Source of the DNA: Saprospiraceae bacterium
GTDB taxonomy: Bacteria; Bacteroidota; Bacteroidia; Chitinophagales; Saprospiraceae
DNA: 64,000 nt
Reading direction: 5' to 3'
Assembly (NCBI GenBank): GCA_028279185.1
Contig: JANQSS010000081.1
Span: 1 to 64,000 of the forward strand
Under the pieces are notes generated by a model. That model searched no databases and was not told where the DNA came from. It saw only the letters and a list, made by a program, of their open reading frames with translations. The position numbers were made by a program, and so were the translations under genes. Numbering within the stretch: position 1 is the stretch's first letter; every line of letters starts with the position of its first letter. This document shows, in pieces, positions 45,898-54,035 of this stretch.

Positions 45898-46839
45898 CTA
45901 ATATAATCGTTTCCAAAATTTAGTGAGGCATTCTACCTGGTTTAATTGATTGATTTGTTCTACTTTCAACAATCGGATTTTTTCCCGATTCGAATTCAAG
46001 AGCGGTATAGCTGCTTTTTTGGGGTAGTGCCGCAGTCCGAAGTATCCAAAGTATTCGTACTTCTTTTTCCCAAATTCCGCTTCAAAATCGCAGATTGTTG
46101 CAAAATGTTCATTGTACAGATTTCCCTTTTTGACTTCTTCAAGAAGTAATTCGTCATGCGACGTATTGGGCCGACTGAAGTGATGTATTAAAAGCACGAT
46201 GGGCATACCAGCGGAATAACCATTAGTTACAACCTTCGGGTGCATATCATTTTTATCGATTCCAATCAACTGTTCACCGGGGAAACCATATGTTTTTGTT
46301 ATTTCCACTAATCTGTCTACTTGTCTGGCATTTAATTCTTCCCATCGCTTCCCGATTTTTTTTCGCTTAATCAATGCTGCGTTATAGTATTCTTCTCGAA
46401 TTTTTTGGTCTTCGGAAAACATTTCGTTAATCTCTTTTCTCAGCTCCCAATTGACGGATGACACATATACGTTGTATAAACTATCTTTTTTTTCTTTTAC
46501 ATGATTATAAAATGTAGTGTTCGCATAGTTCATTAAAATTCCGGCTGCTTCTATATGCTCAAGTTGTATTCCGCGAAGGATGGCTTTACTTAAGAAATAG
46601 CCCAGTTTAGCGGTATCCTGTGCCCTAACAGCCAGTTCAATAGCATTGTAGCAATCTCGGGCAAAAGAAAAATCAGCGTTTTCAAATGCCCGTTGATACG
46701 CGTTCGTTGCGGATTGAAAGTCCTTTTTAATAGCGTACAACTTTCCCTCATTAATTTTCTCATAGTATGCAAGGGCATCTTGCCCATGTACATTTAATAC
46801 AATTAAACAGATGGAAAAGAGTAGTAGGATTTGATTCAT
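45898..46839 (-). CDS. Exported DUF6624-like protein
   Basis: A 313-aa protein with a signal peptide (to about residue 19), a TPR-like first part (AYYEKINEGKLYAIKKDFQSA) and a C-terminal domain with DQKIREEY, YGFPGEQLIG and LLIHHFSR, the conserved blocks of DUF6624. These proteins are frequent in Bacteroidota; their function is unknown. No operon partners. Confidence 0.7.
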   Translation of the reverse strand: MNQILLLFSICLIVLNVHGQDALAYYEKINEGKLYAIKKDFQSATNAYQRAFENADFSFARDCYNAIELAVRAQDTAKLGYFLSKAILRGIQLEHIEAAGILMNYANTTFYNHVKEKKDSLYNVYVSSVNWELRKEINEMFSEDQKIREEYYNAALIKRKKIGKRWEELNARQVDRLVEITKTYGFPGEQLIGIDKNDMHPKVVTNGYSAGMPIVLLIHHFSRPNTSHDELLLEEVKKGNLYNEHFATICDFEAEFGKKKYEYFGYFGLRHYPKKAAIPLLNSNREKIRLLKVEQINQLNQVECLTKFWKRLY

Positions 46840-47120
46840 TGAAAGGGTAAATGAAGGTCAAACTGAGTGCAACGTAGATGAAAATCTATTGTATGTGCGA
46901 CGAAGAAATGGTAGACATTTTTATTTTCTGCATTCATCGTTTTGCTCGTTCCGGTTCTGTCATTGAAAGGATAAAGAGAACGGATACAATACGTTAATAT
47001 TTCATAAAGATTAACAATCGGCGTGCATAGGGATTAGTAACGAAGTACACCCAACTTATGGCATTGTTGACACCATTTCTTTCCAATTTTTATCAAATAA
47101 CGGTTTTAGAAATGTTGTTT

Positions 47121-47474
47121 TCATTTCATTCCGTGTTTTATTCCTTCTTTTTTCATCAGTGCAAGTCCATAATTTCTTATGGTGTCAATTATTGGAATCG
47201 CAGTCATTCCCTTTTCCGTTATGGAGTATTCCACTTTCGGAGGTACTACTGCATATACCTTCCGATGTATAAACCCTTCCGCTTCTAATTGTCTTAATTG
47301 ACTTGTCAGCATTTTGTCTGTAATGTGCGGTATATCCTTTTTTAATTCTCCAAATCGAAATATTCTCTCCTTTAACCTCCAAAGAATTGGCATTTTCCAC
47401 GTTCCTCCAATTCTATCCATAGCGAACTCTACGGGGTTGTAATACACTTTGTTGTTGTACATGAAGTCTGGCAT
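47121..47474 (-). CDS. HxlR-family transcriptional regulator
   Basis: A 117-aa winged-helix protein with the family layout: PVEFAMDRIGGTWKMPILWRL, FGELKKDIPHITDKMLTSQLRQLEAEGFI and VEYSITEKG. It lacks the N-terminal Cys of formaldehyde-sensing HxlR. It is divergent from the DJ-1-like operon, and three GTAAGTA repeats lie between them, so it likely regulates both. Redox or electrophile sensing is inferred from the neighbours. Confidence 0.88.
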   Translation of the reverse strand: MPDFMYNNKVYYNPVEFAMDRIGGTWKMPILWRLKERIFRFGELKKDIPHITDKMLTSQLRQLEAEGFIHRKVYAVVPPKVEYSITEKGMTAIPIIDTIRNYGLALMKKEGIKHGMK

Positions 47475-47506
47475 AACAAGCTGATTTTCTTTATACTTTC
47501 TAAAAA

Positions 47507-47550
47507 GTAAGTACCATTCTCTTGGGTAAGTATATTGTCAAAGGTAAGTA
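47507..47550. promoter_or_regulatory. Three phased GTAAGTA repeats (HxlR operator candidate)
   Basis: GTAAGTA occurs at 47507-47513, 47526-47532 and 47544-47550, spaced 19 and 18 bases, in the divergent interval between the HxlR gene and the DJ-1-like gene. The spacing of nearly two helical turns puts them on one face of the DNA, as expected for a tandem dimer-binding operator. Confidence 0.6.
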
Positions 47551-47595
47551 AACGAAGTAGATTTACACAATCAATTAACCGTAAGACTATTCAAA

Positions 47596-48459
47596 ATGAA
47601 ATTACATGTTTTTCTATTCGCGATACTGACTTTTTATGTATTCAGTTCGTGCCAATCGCAAACGTTAAATCAGTCAAAAAAAGAATCGGAAATGACATCA
47701 GCTGTAAATGAAGTAAACCAATATGTGCACGCGCACGGAATGTCATATAAGGGCAAGATTTTAATGGTAGCCAGTAGTCCCACCGTTTCAAAGCAAACGG
47801 GTTGGCCGATTGGTTTTTGGGCCGCTGAATTGACACACCCCCTGCATATATTTCAGGAAGCCGGATACGAAGTGGAATTGGCTTCAACTAAAGGAGGTAA
47901 AATTACTATGGACAGTTATTCTGACCCAACAGATGCAAGCGGTTATTCGGCACACGATGTTATTTCATTGGGATATATGCAACTGGATTGGTTTAATCAA
48001 ATGTTGGATAATACGAAGACACTGACAGAAGTAAATGCCAATGATTACGCCGCCATTTTCTTAGTAGGGGGACAAGGCCCCATGTATACATTTAAAGGCA
48101 ATCACGATTTGGAAAAGCTTTTTACGCAGTTTTATGAATCGGGAAAACCAAGTGCAGCCGTTTGTCACTCAGCTACACTGTTGTTAGAAGCAAAGAAATC
48201 CGACGGAGCTTTACTTGTTGAGGGCAAAACCTGGACAGGATTTGCCAATGCAGAAGAAGAATATGCTGATAAGGCGGTAGGACAAAAAATACAGCCCTAC
48301 TGGATAGAAGAAGAAGCACGTAAATTGCCAAATACTACTTTTAAAGTGGCAGCACCTTTTAGTTCGTATGCCATAGAAGATGGAAACCTAATTACAGGAC
48401 AGCAACAAAATTCCGGCGCAGCGGCTGCTAAGCTGGTAGTACAGCAATTATCTAAATAG
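47596..48459 (+). CDS. DJ-1/PfpI-family lipoprotein
   Basis: A 287-aa protein with lipobox FSSC (Cys19) and a DJ-1/PfpI-type domain: GKILMVASSP near the start, VGGQGPMYTF with the conserved Glu position occupied differently, and the nucleophile elbow AVCHSATLLL. Family members include glyoxalases III, chaperones and proteases. Export as a lipoprotein is unusual for this family. It leads a plus-strand operon with a barrel protein and a reductase, divergent from HxlR. Confidence 0.8.
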   Translation: MKLHVFLFAILTFYVFSSCQSQTLNQSKKESEMTSAVNEVNQYVHAHGMSYKGKILMVASSPTVSKQTGWPIGFWAAELTHPLHIFQEAGYEVELASTKGGKITMDSYSDPTDASGYSAHDVISLGYMQLDWFNQMLDNTKTLTEVNANDYAAIFLVGGQGPMYTFKGNHDLEKLFTQFYESGKPSAAVCHSATLLLEAKKSDGALLVEGKTWTGFANAEEEYADKAVGQKIQPYWIEEEARKLPNTTFKVAAPFSSYAIEDGNLITGQQQNSGAAAAKLVVQQLSK

Positions 48460-48498
48460 ATTATATGGATGGTGCTTACGCCGCCTTTAATTCTTTCT

Positions 48499-49104
48499 AT
48501 GAAAGGGTGTTTAATCGGTATTGCTCTGCTCTTTAATTATTGCATATGCAAGGGTCAAAGTTTCGAAGGAATGGCAGGCACAGAACGAATTTTCATTGAT
48601 GCACAATACCTTAAATTCTTCGATGCCGAGAGTAAGGTGTCGCTGTTTTCAAGGGCCAGAGCAACAGCGGAATACGATGAGCAAAAAACGGATTTATTTA
48701 CCGGGGCTTACCTTAACTACACGACGAGGTCAGGTTTTGGAGGAACTGTACTGGGCCGGATTTCTTCCACCAACGCCGGGATAGATGCGGGTATTCACTA
48801 TTTTAAAGCATCAACGTCTTTTGTAATTTATGCGTTGCCTTCGATCAATATCAATGATGAATTGTTGTACAGTTGGTTTTCAATACTCAGATATACGCCC
48901 CAATTAAAAAATGGCTGGAAGCTGTACTCAAGCGTAGAGCTTTTCTCCGCATTTGGAGAAATAGGGCATTTGAGTAGCGTGCAGCGAATACGTCTCGGTG
49001 TAGATAGAAAGGGTTGCCAGTTTGGAGTTGCGCTTAATCTGAAGGAAAGCAGATTTTCGGATACTGATGTAAATCCGGGAGCGTTTTTCAGAAAACAATT
49101 TTAA
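48499..49104 (+). CDS. Predicted small outer-membrane beta-barrel protein
   Basis: A 201-aa protein starting at MKGCLIGIALLFNYCICKGQ (signal peptide); a start 30 bases upstream is possible. Alternating strands with aromatic ends and the C-terminal GAFFRKQF fit an 8-10-strand outer-membrane barrel. Second gene of the DJ-1 operon, 39 bases from the first gene. Function unknown. Confidence 0.6.
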   Translation: MKGCLIGIALLFNYCICKGQSFEGMAGTERIFIDAQYLKFFDAESKVSLFSRARATAEYDEQKTDLFTGAYLNYTTRSGFGGTVLGRISSTNAGIDAGIHYFKASTSFVIYALPSININDELLYSWFSILRYTPQLKNGWKLYSSVELFSAFGEIGHLSSVQRIRLGVDRKGCQFGVALNLKESRFSDTDVNPGAFFRKQF

Positions 49105-49114
49105 TTAGAAATAT

Positions 49115-49744
49115 ATGAGGTTGGCATTTATAGGTATTGGCAATGTGGGATTCGCACTAGCCAATAATTTACAAAAAAAGGGACACGAAATTATCATCGC
49201 CCACGATGATATAAAAAGTGAAAGTGTAATAAAGGCACAACAAAAAAATCCATCATTCGGTGTTTTATCCGTGCAAGAAGCTATCGATCGATCTGACATT
49301 GTGTTTTTGGCCACGCCGTTCAAGTTTAATCAGGAAATTCTAAAACCACTGGATTTTAAAAATAGGATTTTGGTCGATTGTACGAATCCTGTTGGCGCAG
49401 GGATTTCGCACGGTTTGGAAAGCCGGATATCCGGAGCCGAAAAAGTACAGGAATGGGCAAAAAATGCAAGAGTGGTTAAATCGTTTACGATCTATGGATT
49501 TGAAAATTTAGAAAACCCAGTTTTTCCAAATTATGATGTAAAGCCTGTGATGTTAATTGCAGGCAATGATGCTTTGGCAAAGGAAGAAGTGCGATTACTC
49601 AATTCAGATTTGGGTTTTGAAACATTGGATGTTGGTGATTTGTCCTTATCACTTCATTTGGAGCATATGACGTTGCTTTGGGTAAAAATGGTTCGTGCAA
49701 ATGGCCACCATCCTAATTTCACCTGGGCCTTTTTGGAGCGGTAG
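49115..49744 (+). CDS. NAD(P)-binding reductase of the F420-reductase/Rossmann type
   Basis: A 209-aa protein with the Rossmann motif FIGIGNVGFALANNL, IVFLATPF and VDCTNPVG, typical of the NADPH-dependent F420 reductase/DinB-adjacent oxidoreductase family; many members in bacteria without F420 have unknown substrates. It is 10 bases from the barrel gene and ends 26 bases from the convergent cassette array. Confidence 0.75.
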   Translation: MRLAFIGIGNVGFALANNLQKKGHEIIIAHDDIKSESVIKAQQKNPSFGVLSVQEAIDRSDIVFLATPFKFNQEILKPLDFKNRILVDCTNPVGAGISHGLESRISGAEKVQEWAKNARVVKSFTIYGFENLENPVFPNYDVKPVMLIAGNDALAKEEVRLLNSDLGFETLDVGDLSLSLHLEHMTLLWVKMVRANGHHPNFTWAFLER

Positions 49745-49770
49745 GTTTGTTCTTTTCAATACTTTTGTTT

Positions 49771-49986
49771 TTATCCCCATTCGATTGCCACAATTACTAC
49801 TACCAAAATCGCAACTACAATAAAACCAATTAGTCCGATTGCCAAGTGTGATAAATAGACTCCAAGTCCAGCAATTGAAAGTATTCCTCCACCTATTCCA
49901 TACCATTTATTAGGGCCTTTTTGAAATGCATTTATTGATAAAACTATGGATGCAGCAAATAAGATGAAAGATGTTATTGTGATAAT
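49771..49986 (-). CDS. Small membrane protein without a proper start codon (last gene of cassette array)
   Basis: A frame of about 71 codons with two hydrophobic stretches (SFILFAASIVLSIN and GLIGFIVVAILVVVIVAI). There is no ATG in frame; it opens just after the stop of the 68-aa gene upstream. The overlapping ATGA gives a start in another frame, and removing one T near 49986 would join them. It is a frameshifted small gene, a sequencing slip, or uses ATT as start. Confidence 0.45.
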   Translation of the reverse strand: MITITSFILFAASIVLSINAFQKGPNKWYGIGGGILSIAGLGVYLSHLAIGLIGFIVVAILVVVIVAIEWG

Positions 49987-49992
49987 GTTTGA

Positions 49993-50199
49993 TCATATAT
50001 CTCTTTTCGAATTCGAAGTTTTAATTCCATTTTCCCCATTCATACTGTTAATTAGGTCTTTTGCGTTTTCTCCAATTACTTGACCAATTGATTTTGTAGG
50101 TTCAATTAAGTCTAAAAGGTATGGTTTTGCTGAAAATAATATAAGGGTTAACCCTCCAAGAATTATTGCCAATTTATCATATCTAGTTTTCAAGTTCAC
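49993..50199 (-). CDS. Small membrane-anchored hypothetical protein
   Basis: A 68-aa protein with one hydrophobic segment (ILGGLTLILFSAKPYLLDLI) and a charged tail (NGENGIKTSNSKRDI). First gene of the last cassette of the 50-54 kb array; its start follows the attC-like site at 50224-50296. Function unknown. Confidence 0.6.
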   Translation of the reverse strand: MNLKTRYDKLAIILGGLTLILFSAKPYLLDLIEPTKSIGQVIGENAKDLINSMNGENGIKTSNSKRDI

Positions 50200-50223
50200 T
50201 TTCTGATTTTTTATTTTTGATTA

Positions 50224-50296
50224 CCGCTAACGGCCTCGTGTAAACGGCGGAGCGATGCGTAGCCGCTATGAATGTTTTATACATTGTTAGTAGCTG
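50224..50296 (-). other. attC-like recombination site (ankyrin cassette)
   Basis: On the minus strand: CAGCTACTAACAATG ... GCGGCTACGCATCGCTCCGCCG ... CGAGGCCGTTAGCGG. The outer boxes CTAAC and GTTAG are complementary, and a GCGG/CCGC stem closes the middle. It resembles attC sites of classical integrons, in which R'' ends in AAC and R' starts in GTT. It lies 25 bases beyond the ankyrin gene. Confidence 0.65.
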
Positions 50297-50320
50297 ACTT
50301 TTTATTCATCATCTCATCAT

Positions 50321-50929
50321 TTATTCGCTTTCCATTTTCTCTAAATATTTGAACACACTATCGTGATTGTTTTCTTTTGCTAGGTCTTTTGGAGTCTTGT
50401 TTTCTTTATTTACAAAGTTTATATCAGCTCCGTTTTTTATAAGCAACTTTACCAATTCTAAATTTCCTTTTCTTGAAGCCCAATGCAAAGAACTATATCC
50501 ATCATATTGACTTTGATAATTCACATCTGCTCCTTTTTCAATGAGTACTTCGACATTTTCATAGTTATGCATATACACTTCATACATGATTGGAGTACAT
50601 TCTTCTGCTCCAATTTTATTTACATCTGCTCCTTTTGAAATTAAAAATTTAGTGACCTCTGTTGATGCATTGTGTATTGCTAATACATTTCCCTCACCAT
50701 ATTCATTAGGGTCTGCTCCTCTTTCTACAAGTAATTTTGTTGCTTCCAACGAAGAATTTACCATATTTAGCGGGAGTGTTTGAAATGTTGTTCCGTTCCC
50801 TCTGTAATGAATTATTCCCTGATTTATCAGCTGCGGAAATTTTGCCAATAAATTCGAAATTTCAATTACGCTTTTCTCTTTTATTGCCTTATCCCATTTC
50901 TTGTAAATTATTTCTCCTTCGTTTTTCAT
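50321..50929 (-). CDS. Ankyrin-repeat protein
   Basis: A 202-aa protein from MKNEGEIIYKK; the earlier Met lies inside an attC-like site and is rejected. It has about five ankyrin repeats (TTFQTLPLNMVNSSLEATKLLVERGADPN, GYSSLHWASRKGNLELVKLLIKNGADIN). Ankyrin proteins bind partner proteins; the partner is unknown. Single-gene cassette. Confidence 0.8.
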   Translation of the reverse strand: MKNEGEIIYKKWDKAIKEKSVIEISNLLAKFPQLINQGIIHYRGNGTTFQTLPLNMVNSSLEATKLLVERGADPNEYGEGNVLAIHNASTEVTKFLISKGADVNKIGAEECTPIMYEVYMHNYENVEVLIEKGADVNYQSQYDGYSSLHWASRKGNLELVKLLIKNGADINFVNKENKTPKDLAKENNHDSVFKYLEKMESE

Positions 50930-50937
50930 TTTTCTTT

Positions 50938-51006
50938 GGTTGTGACGGAAGTGTATGCGACGTGCCGACCGAATGGGAGGCATGACCGTATACACATTGT
51001 TCCATA
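50938..51006 (-). other. attC-like recombination site (transglutaminase-like cassette)
   Basis: On the minus strand: GGTATGGAACAATGTGTATACGG ... CCTCCCATTCGGTCGGCAC ... CGCATACACTTCCGTCACAACC. Arms GTGTATACG and CGCATACAC pair, and the centre matches the site at 51818-51886. The box GTTCCATACC matches 8 of 10 bases of the complement of GGTGTAGAAC at the start of the same cassette (51815-51824). Confidence 0.65.
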
Positions 51007-51023
51007 CCGTTTTTATTTTTCTT

Positions 51024-51218
51024 TCAATTTACAGTTTTAATTATTAGGTGGATTACTCCAATCATGATTGCTAATCCAAGAAAATATGGTTTACTTGAAT
51101 CTTTATATTTCTCTTTCAATTCGCCAATTGGCTTCCTACTTAAAGTTATCACCTTTAGAGTTATTATTCCGATTAATCTGATGATTCCTAGACATAGGAA
51201 TTCAACGAAAGCAAACAA
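51024..51218 (-). CDS. Small two-helix membrane protein
   Basis: A 64-aa protein with hydrophobic segments at both ends (LCLGIIRLIGIITLKVI and YFLGLAIMIGVIHLII) and a charged middle (ELKEKYKDSS). It lies 30 bases downstream of the transglutaminase-like gene in the same cassette. Confidence 0.55.
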   Translation of the reverse strand: MFAFVEFLCLGIIRLIGIITLKVITLSRKPIGELKEKYKDSSKPYFLGLAIMIGVIHLIIKTVN

Positions 51219-51248
51219 TTACTTCAAGAGTTTCCTCAATCATATTTG

Positions 51249-51797
51249 TCAATTGCTTTTTGTAATTCTATCTATTCTCAAGTAATCGCTCACACTTGGG
51301 TCTAGTAATATTCTTTCACCAGTTTTATGATTTATTATTTCGTTGAAATCGTGATCTCTAAAAAATTGACTTTCGAAAAATTGATGGAGATTAATTCCAA
51401 ACAAATGTAATTCACCAATTTTATGTTCAGCTTCAATTTCGTTTTGTAAGTCGTTTTTTCTGATTAAGTAATTTGCTATTGAGTTGAACATAGCTGAGTA
51501 TCCAATACAATTCGCTTTATTTGTATTTATTAATTCGTTTGGATTATTTGAGGCTCCCTTTGTCCTAAATTTCAACTCACTATTGGTTATTTGGTCAGCT
51601 ATTTTTGCTATCTCTCCCAAATTAATTTTTCTATTTTCTGATTTCTTGTTGATTTTATTTATTAGTTTTTCATTGGTTATTTTGATTTCTTTTCTAGTTC
51701 CAATTTCGCTGTAATTTATCATTGATCTGTAAATTATTCCCCTAAATAAAATCAGTACCAAAATTAAGATTCCGATTATTTTTAGGGCTTTCTTCAT
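51249..51797 (-). CDS. Membrane-anchored transglutaminase-like protein
   Basis: A 182-aa protein with an N-terminal anchor (IIGILILVLILFRGIIY). A Cys-His-Asp triad pattern of the transglutaminase-like superfamily is visible: NKANCIGYSAMF (Cys about 97), HDFNEI (His) and GERILLDPSVSDY (Asp). It is shorter than typical members. It may be a membrane-bound peptidase or amidase. Cassette gene with a small membrane protein downstream. Confidence 0.55.
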   Translation of the reverse strand: MKKALKIIGILILVLILFRGIIYRSMINYSEIGTRKEIKITNEKLINKINKKSENRKINLGEIAKIADQITNSELKFRTKGASNNPNELINTNKANCIGYSAMFNSIANYLIRKNDLQNEIEAEHKIGELHLFGINLHQFFESQFFRDHDFNEIINHKTGERILLDPSVSDYLRIDRITKSN

Positions 51798-51817
51798 TTT
51801 TATTTTTTCCTTATGGT

Positions 51818-51886
51818 GTAGAACGGTTGGTGTATGTGGCGTGCCGACCGAAAGGGAGGTATGACATCATACACATTGTTACCTGC
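51818..51886 (-). other. attC-like recombination site (AlkD/DUF1801 cassette)
   Basis: On the minus strand: GCAGGTAACAATGTGTATGATGTC ... CCTCCCTTTCGGTCGGCACG ... CCACATACACCAACCGTTCTACACC. Arms TGTGTATG and CATACACC pair. GTTACCTGC (plus strand 51878-51886) is a perfect complement of GCAGGTAAC at 53036-53044, the outer end of the same cassette. The AlkD-like gene's stop codon lies in the first box. Confidence 0.7.
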
Positions 51887-52592
51887 TGACCTTTTTCTTT
51901 TTTAAACTCAGATAATGTTCTTTTGTTGGTTTATCAAACTTCTCAACTGCATAACGCAAAGTCACTCTCGGCATAGTTTTCGCATATTTATCCAAAAATA
52001 ATCTCAGTCTCTTTTCGTCTTTCTTTCCGGCTTCTCGAATCCAACTTCCTACGGCTTTATTTATTAATTCTTCTTTATCATTTATCAGGATTTCTGCAAT
52101 TCTAAATGTGTCTTCCAATTGCCCTTTCTTTATGAAAGCATAAGTACTGACTATAGCGGTTCTACGCTCCCAAATAAAGTCTGATTTTGCCAATTCATAA
52201 AGAATATCGCGAGGTTTGTCCATTAAATATTCTCCAACAATATTATAAGAGCCCCTGTCCACAAAATCCCAATTGTTTAATCTATCATGCCTTGATAAAT
52301 AAAGGTCAAACAGTTCCTTTCTTCTTGATTCAGGTGTCTTTTTAGATTTTGCTTGAAAGTCCATTATGCTCACTGCCCCCATTCGGATTTCATAATGGTC
52401 ATCATCTAAAAGTTTGTTGATTTCGTTTAATGGCATTTGGGTAAATTCTTTTGCCGTCTTAAATACATCACCAAACTTTACCCCGAAAGGTCTTGTAGTT
52501 CCATCATTCCCTTTGAAGAACTTCTTAACAACGTTAATTCTTTCTTCTGTTTTGAATTCTGATAATCTGTTTATATACTCTTTTGCTGTCAT
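51879..52592 (-). CDS. AlkD-like DNA alkylation repair HEAT-repeat protein
   Basis: A 237-aa all-helical protein resembling AlkD: repeated HEAT-like helices, NWDFVDRGSYNIVGEYL (an active-site-like aromatic/Asp block), WERRTAIVSTYAFIKKGQ and KAVGSWIREAGKKD, all characteristic. AlkD glycosylases remove bulky N3/N7-alkylpurines from DNA. It is in a two-gene cassette with a DUF1801 protein, 3 bases apart. Confidence 0.75.
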   Translation of the reverse strand: MTAKEYINRLSEFKTEERINVVKKFFKGNDGTTRPFGVKFGDVFKTAKEFTQMPLNEINKLLDDDHYEIRMGAVSIMDFQAKSKKTPESRRKELFDLYLSRHDRLNNWDFVDRGSYNIVGEYLMDKPRDILYELAKSDFIWERRTAIVSTYAFIKKGQLEDTFRIAEILINDKEELINKAVGSWIREAGKKDEKRLRLFLDKYAKTMPRVTLRYAVEKFDKPTKEHYLSLKKKKVSR

Positions 52593-52595
52593 TTC

Positions 52596-53015
52596 TTAAC
52601 TTTTAATTTTTCCCCAACCTGGAAGTGAAGAAGCTTGACTAATCCAAGAGCGAATTTGACGTTCGTCAAATTCAGATTCGTTTTTAATATCAATTCTGCG
52701 AGCTTTAAATTCAGAGTTCCGATTCCAAGGCCCGGACATTTTGGTGACTGGCGGTTCTGGATTCAAAAGCGTTCCTGCAATGAAACCCAAAGCAAATTCA
52801 TTCTTAAAAGACCACATAGCAAACATCCACCCTTTGCCCAAAACCCCATAAAATGGAACTCCAAGTGGTTGAGATGGTTTATGCCATTTAGTCGTACATT
52901 TAATTTGAGGTATCAACTCTTTTATTAGACTATCAACTTTATTTCCCAAATTGCTATGTTCGGGTTTAATGCCATCAAGCCAAGCTCTTACATTTTCTTC
53001 TCCTGATTTTTTCAT
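52596..53015 (-). CDS. DUF1801-like protein
   Basis: A 139-aa protein with the YdhG/DUF1801 core (IKCTTKWHKPSQPLGVPFYG ... FALGFIAGTLL). Function of the family is unknown; some members are iron-chaperone-like. It begins the AlkD cassette. Confidence 0.7.
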   Translation of the reverse strand: MKKSGEENVRAWLDGIKPEHSNLGNKVDSLIKELIPQIKCTTKWHKPSQPLGVPFYGVLGKGWMFAMWSFKNEFALGFIAGTLLNPEPPVTKMSGPWNRNSEFKARRIDIKNESEFDERQIRSWISQASSLPGWGKIKS

Positions 53016-53035
53016 TTTTTATGTCTTTTCAGCTT

Positions 53036-53109
53036 GCAGGTAACGTGTATGATAGACGCCAGTATTGGCTTTGTCGATATGGTCGTTCTATCTATTGTTG
53101 TCGGTAATG
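53036..53109 (-). other. attC-like recombination site (two-gene hypothetical cassette)
   Basis: On the minus strand: CATTACCGACAACAATAGATAGAACG ... GCCAATACTGGCGTCTATCATACACGTTACCTGC. ATAGA and TCTAT arms pair; GCCA-ATAC-TGGC is an inner hairpin. GTTGTCGGTAATG (plus strand 53097-53109) is a perfect 13-bp complement of CATTACCGACAAC at 54026-54038, just upstream of the cassette's first gene. Confidence 0.75.
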
Positions 53110-53115
53110 CTCTTT

Positions 53116-53448
53116 TTATAAACTGTCTAAAAGCTTATCAATTTCTCTTAAATTTTGACCTTTATTAGCTTCAATTACTCCATCAAACAAGGCTTTTATT
53201 ATTTCTCTATATTCTTTCTCTTGATGAGTTTGTATTTGAAGAAGCACTTCATTTGGATTGGTAGTTTGTACTGTTAAGATGTAATTTACAGGTGTTGTTG
53301 CATGTTCTTGAACTGTAACAGTAAAATTCCTACCTTCTACAGACTTTACGAACCTATATGCTTTTGCATTTATAGTAATCCAATCAATCTTATGTTCCTT
53401 TGTTCTGGATATAAATCCTTCAATTTGTTTCTTTATTTTTTCCTGCAT
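53116..53448 (-). CDS. Hypothetical cytoplasmic protein
   Basis: A 110-aa soluble protein (ITINAKAYRFVKSVEGRNFTV, YILTVQTTNPNEVLLQIQT), likely a small beta-rich fold followed by helices. No family recognised. It follows the 184-aa membrane gene by 3 bases in one cassette and may form a two-part system with it. Confidence 0.55.
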   Translation of the reverse strand: MQEKIKKQIEGFISRTKEHKIDWITINAKAYRFVKSVEGRNFTVTVQEHATTPVNYILTVQTTNPNEVLLQIQTHQEKEYREIIKALFDGVIEANKGQNLREIDKLLDSL

Positions 53449-53451
53449 GAC

Positions 53452-54006
53452 TTAATTTATTAAAGAGTCTTGTAATGTTCCTTTTAGTAATTCAATATTT
53501 CCTGATAATTCAATTAATTGAGGACTAATTTGTAAGTGTAGAAAGTCATCTGGTACATTTTCATCAGAAGGTGTAATTGCCTTGTTGAAAAGACTAATCG
53601 TTTCTTTTATTGCACTTAAATTAGTTTCTATAGCGTTAAGAACTACCTTTTCAGTATTTGCCATATCTCCCGAGTATAAACCTGTTATATGATTCAATTT
53701 TCTTGTTAAAATTTGATATCTGTTTGTCGCATCTTTAAAATTGATTTGGTCTATAACTTGACATTCATTTAGTAGCTCGGTTAATACAACGATTATATCT
53801 TGCTTTCTTACAGTTTTAGCTGCTGTTAGAGCTGCACTTTTGGCCTCTTTAGCTTCCTTAAAGGATTTTATCGAAAAATACAAACTTAATGCTCCTATAA
53901 TAATTCCTATAGGAGCAATTATGGCGTTAGTCCAAAATTCTCCAGTTTCATAAAACATAATCTTTATGTCATTTGAGTTTATAATATTTGTTGTGTCTTG
54001 ATCCAT
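53452..54006 (-). CDS. Hypothetical single-pass membrane protein
   Basis: A 184-aa protein with one hydrophobic helix (about 26-45) followed by a coiled-coil segment (SFKEAKEAKSAALTAAKTVRKQD) and a helical domain. No family recognised. First gene of the array; the E6 element ends 20 bases upstream of its start. Confidence 0.55.
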   Translation of the reverse strand: MDQDTTNIINSNDIKIMFYETGEFWTNAIIAPIGIIIGALSLYFSIKSFKEAKEAKSAALTAAKTVRKQDIIVVLTELLNECQVIDQINFKDATNRYQILTRKLNHITGLYSGDMANTEKVVLNAIETNLSAIKETISLFNKAITPSDENVPDDFLHLQISPQLIELSGNIELLKGTLQDSLIN

Positions 54007-54035
54007 GGAATCATTTTTTCGCTTTCATTACCGAC

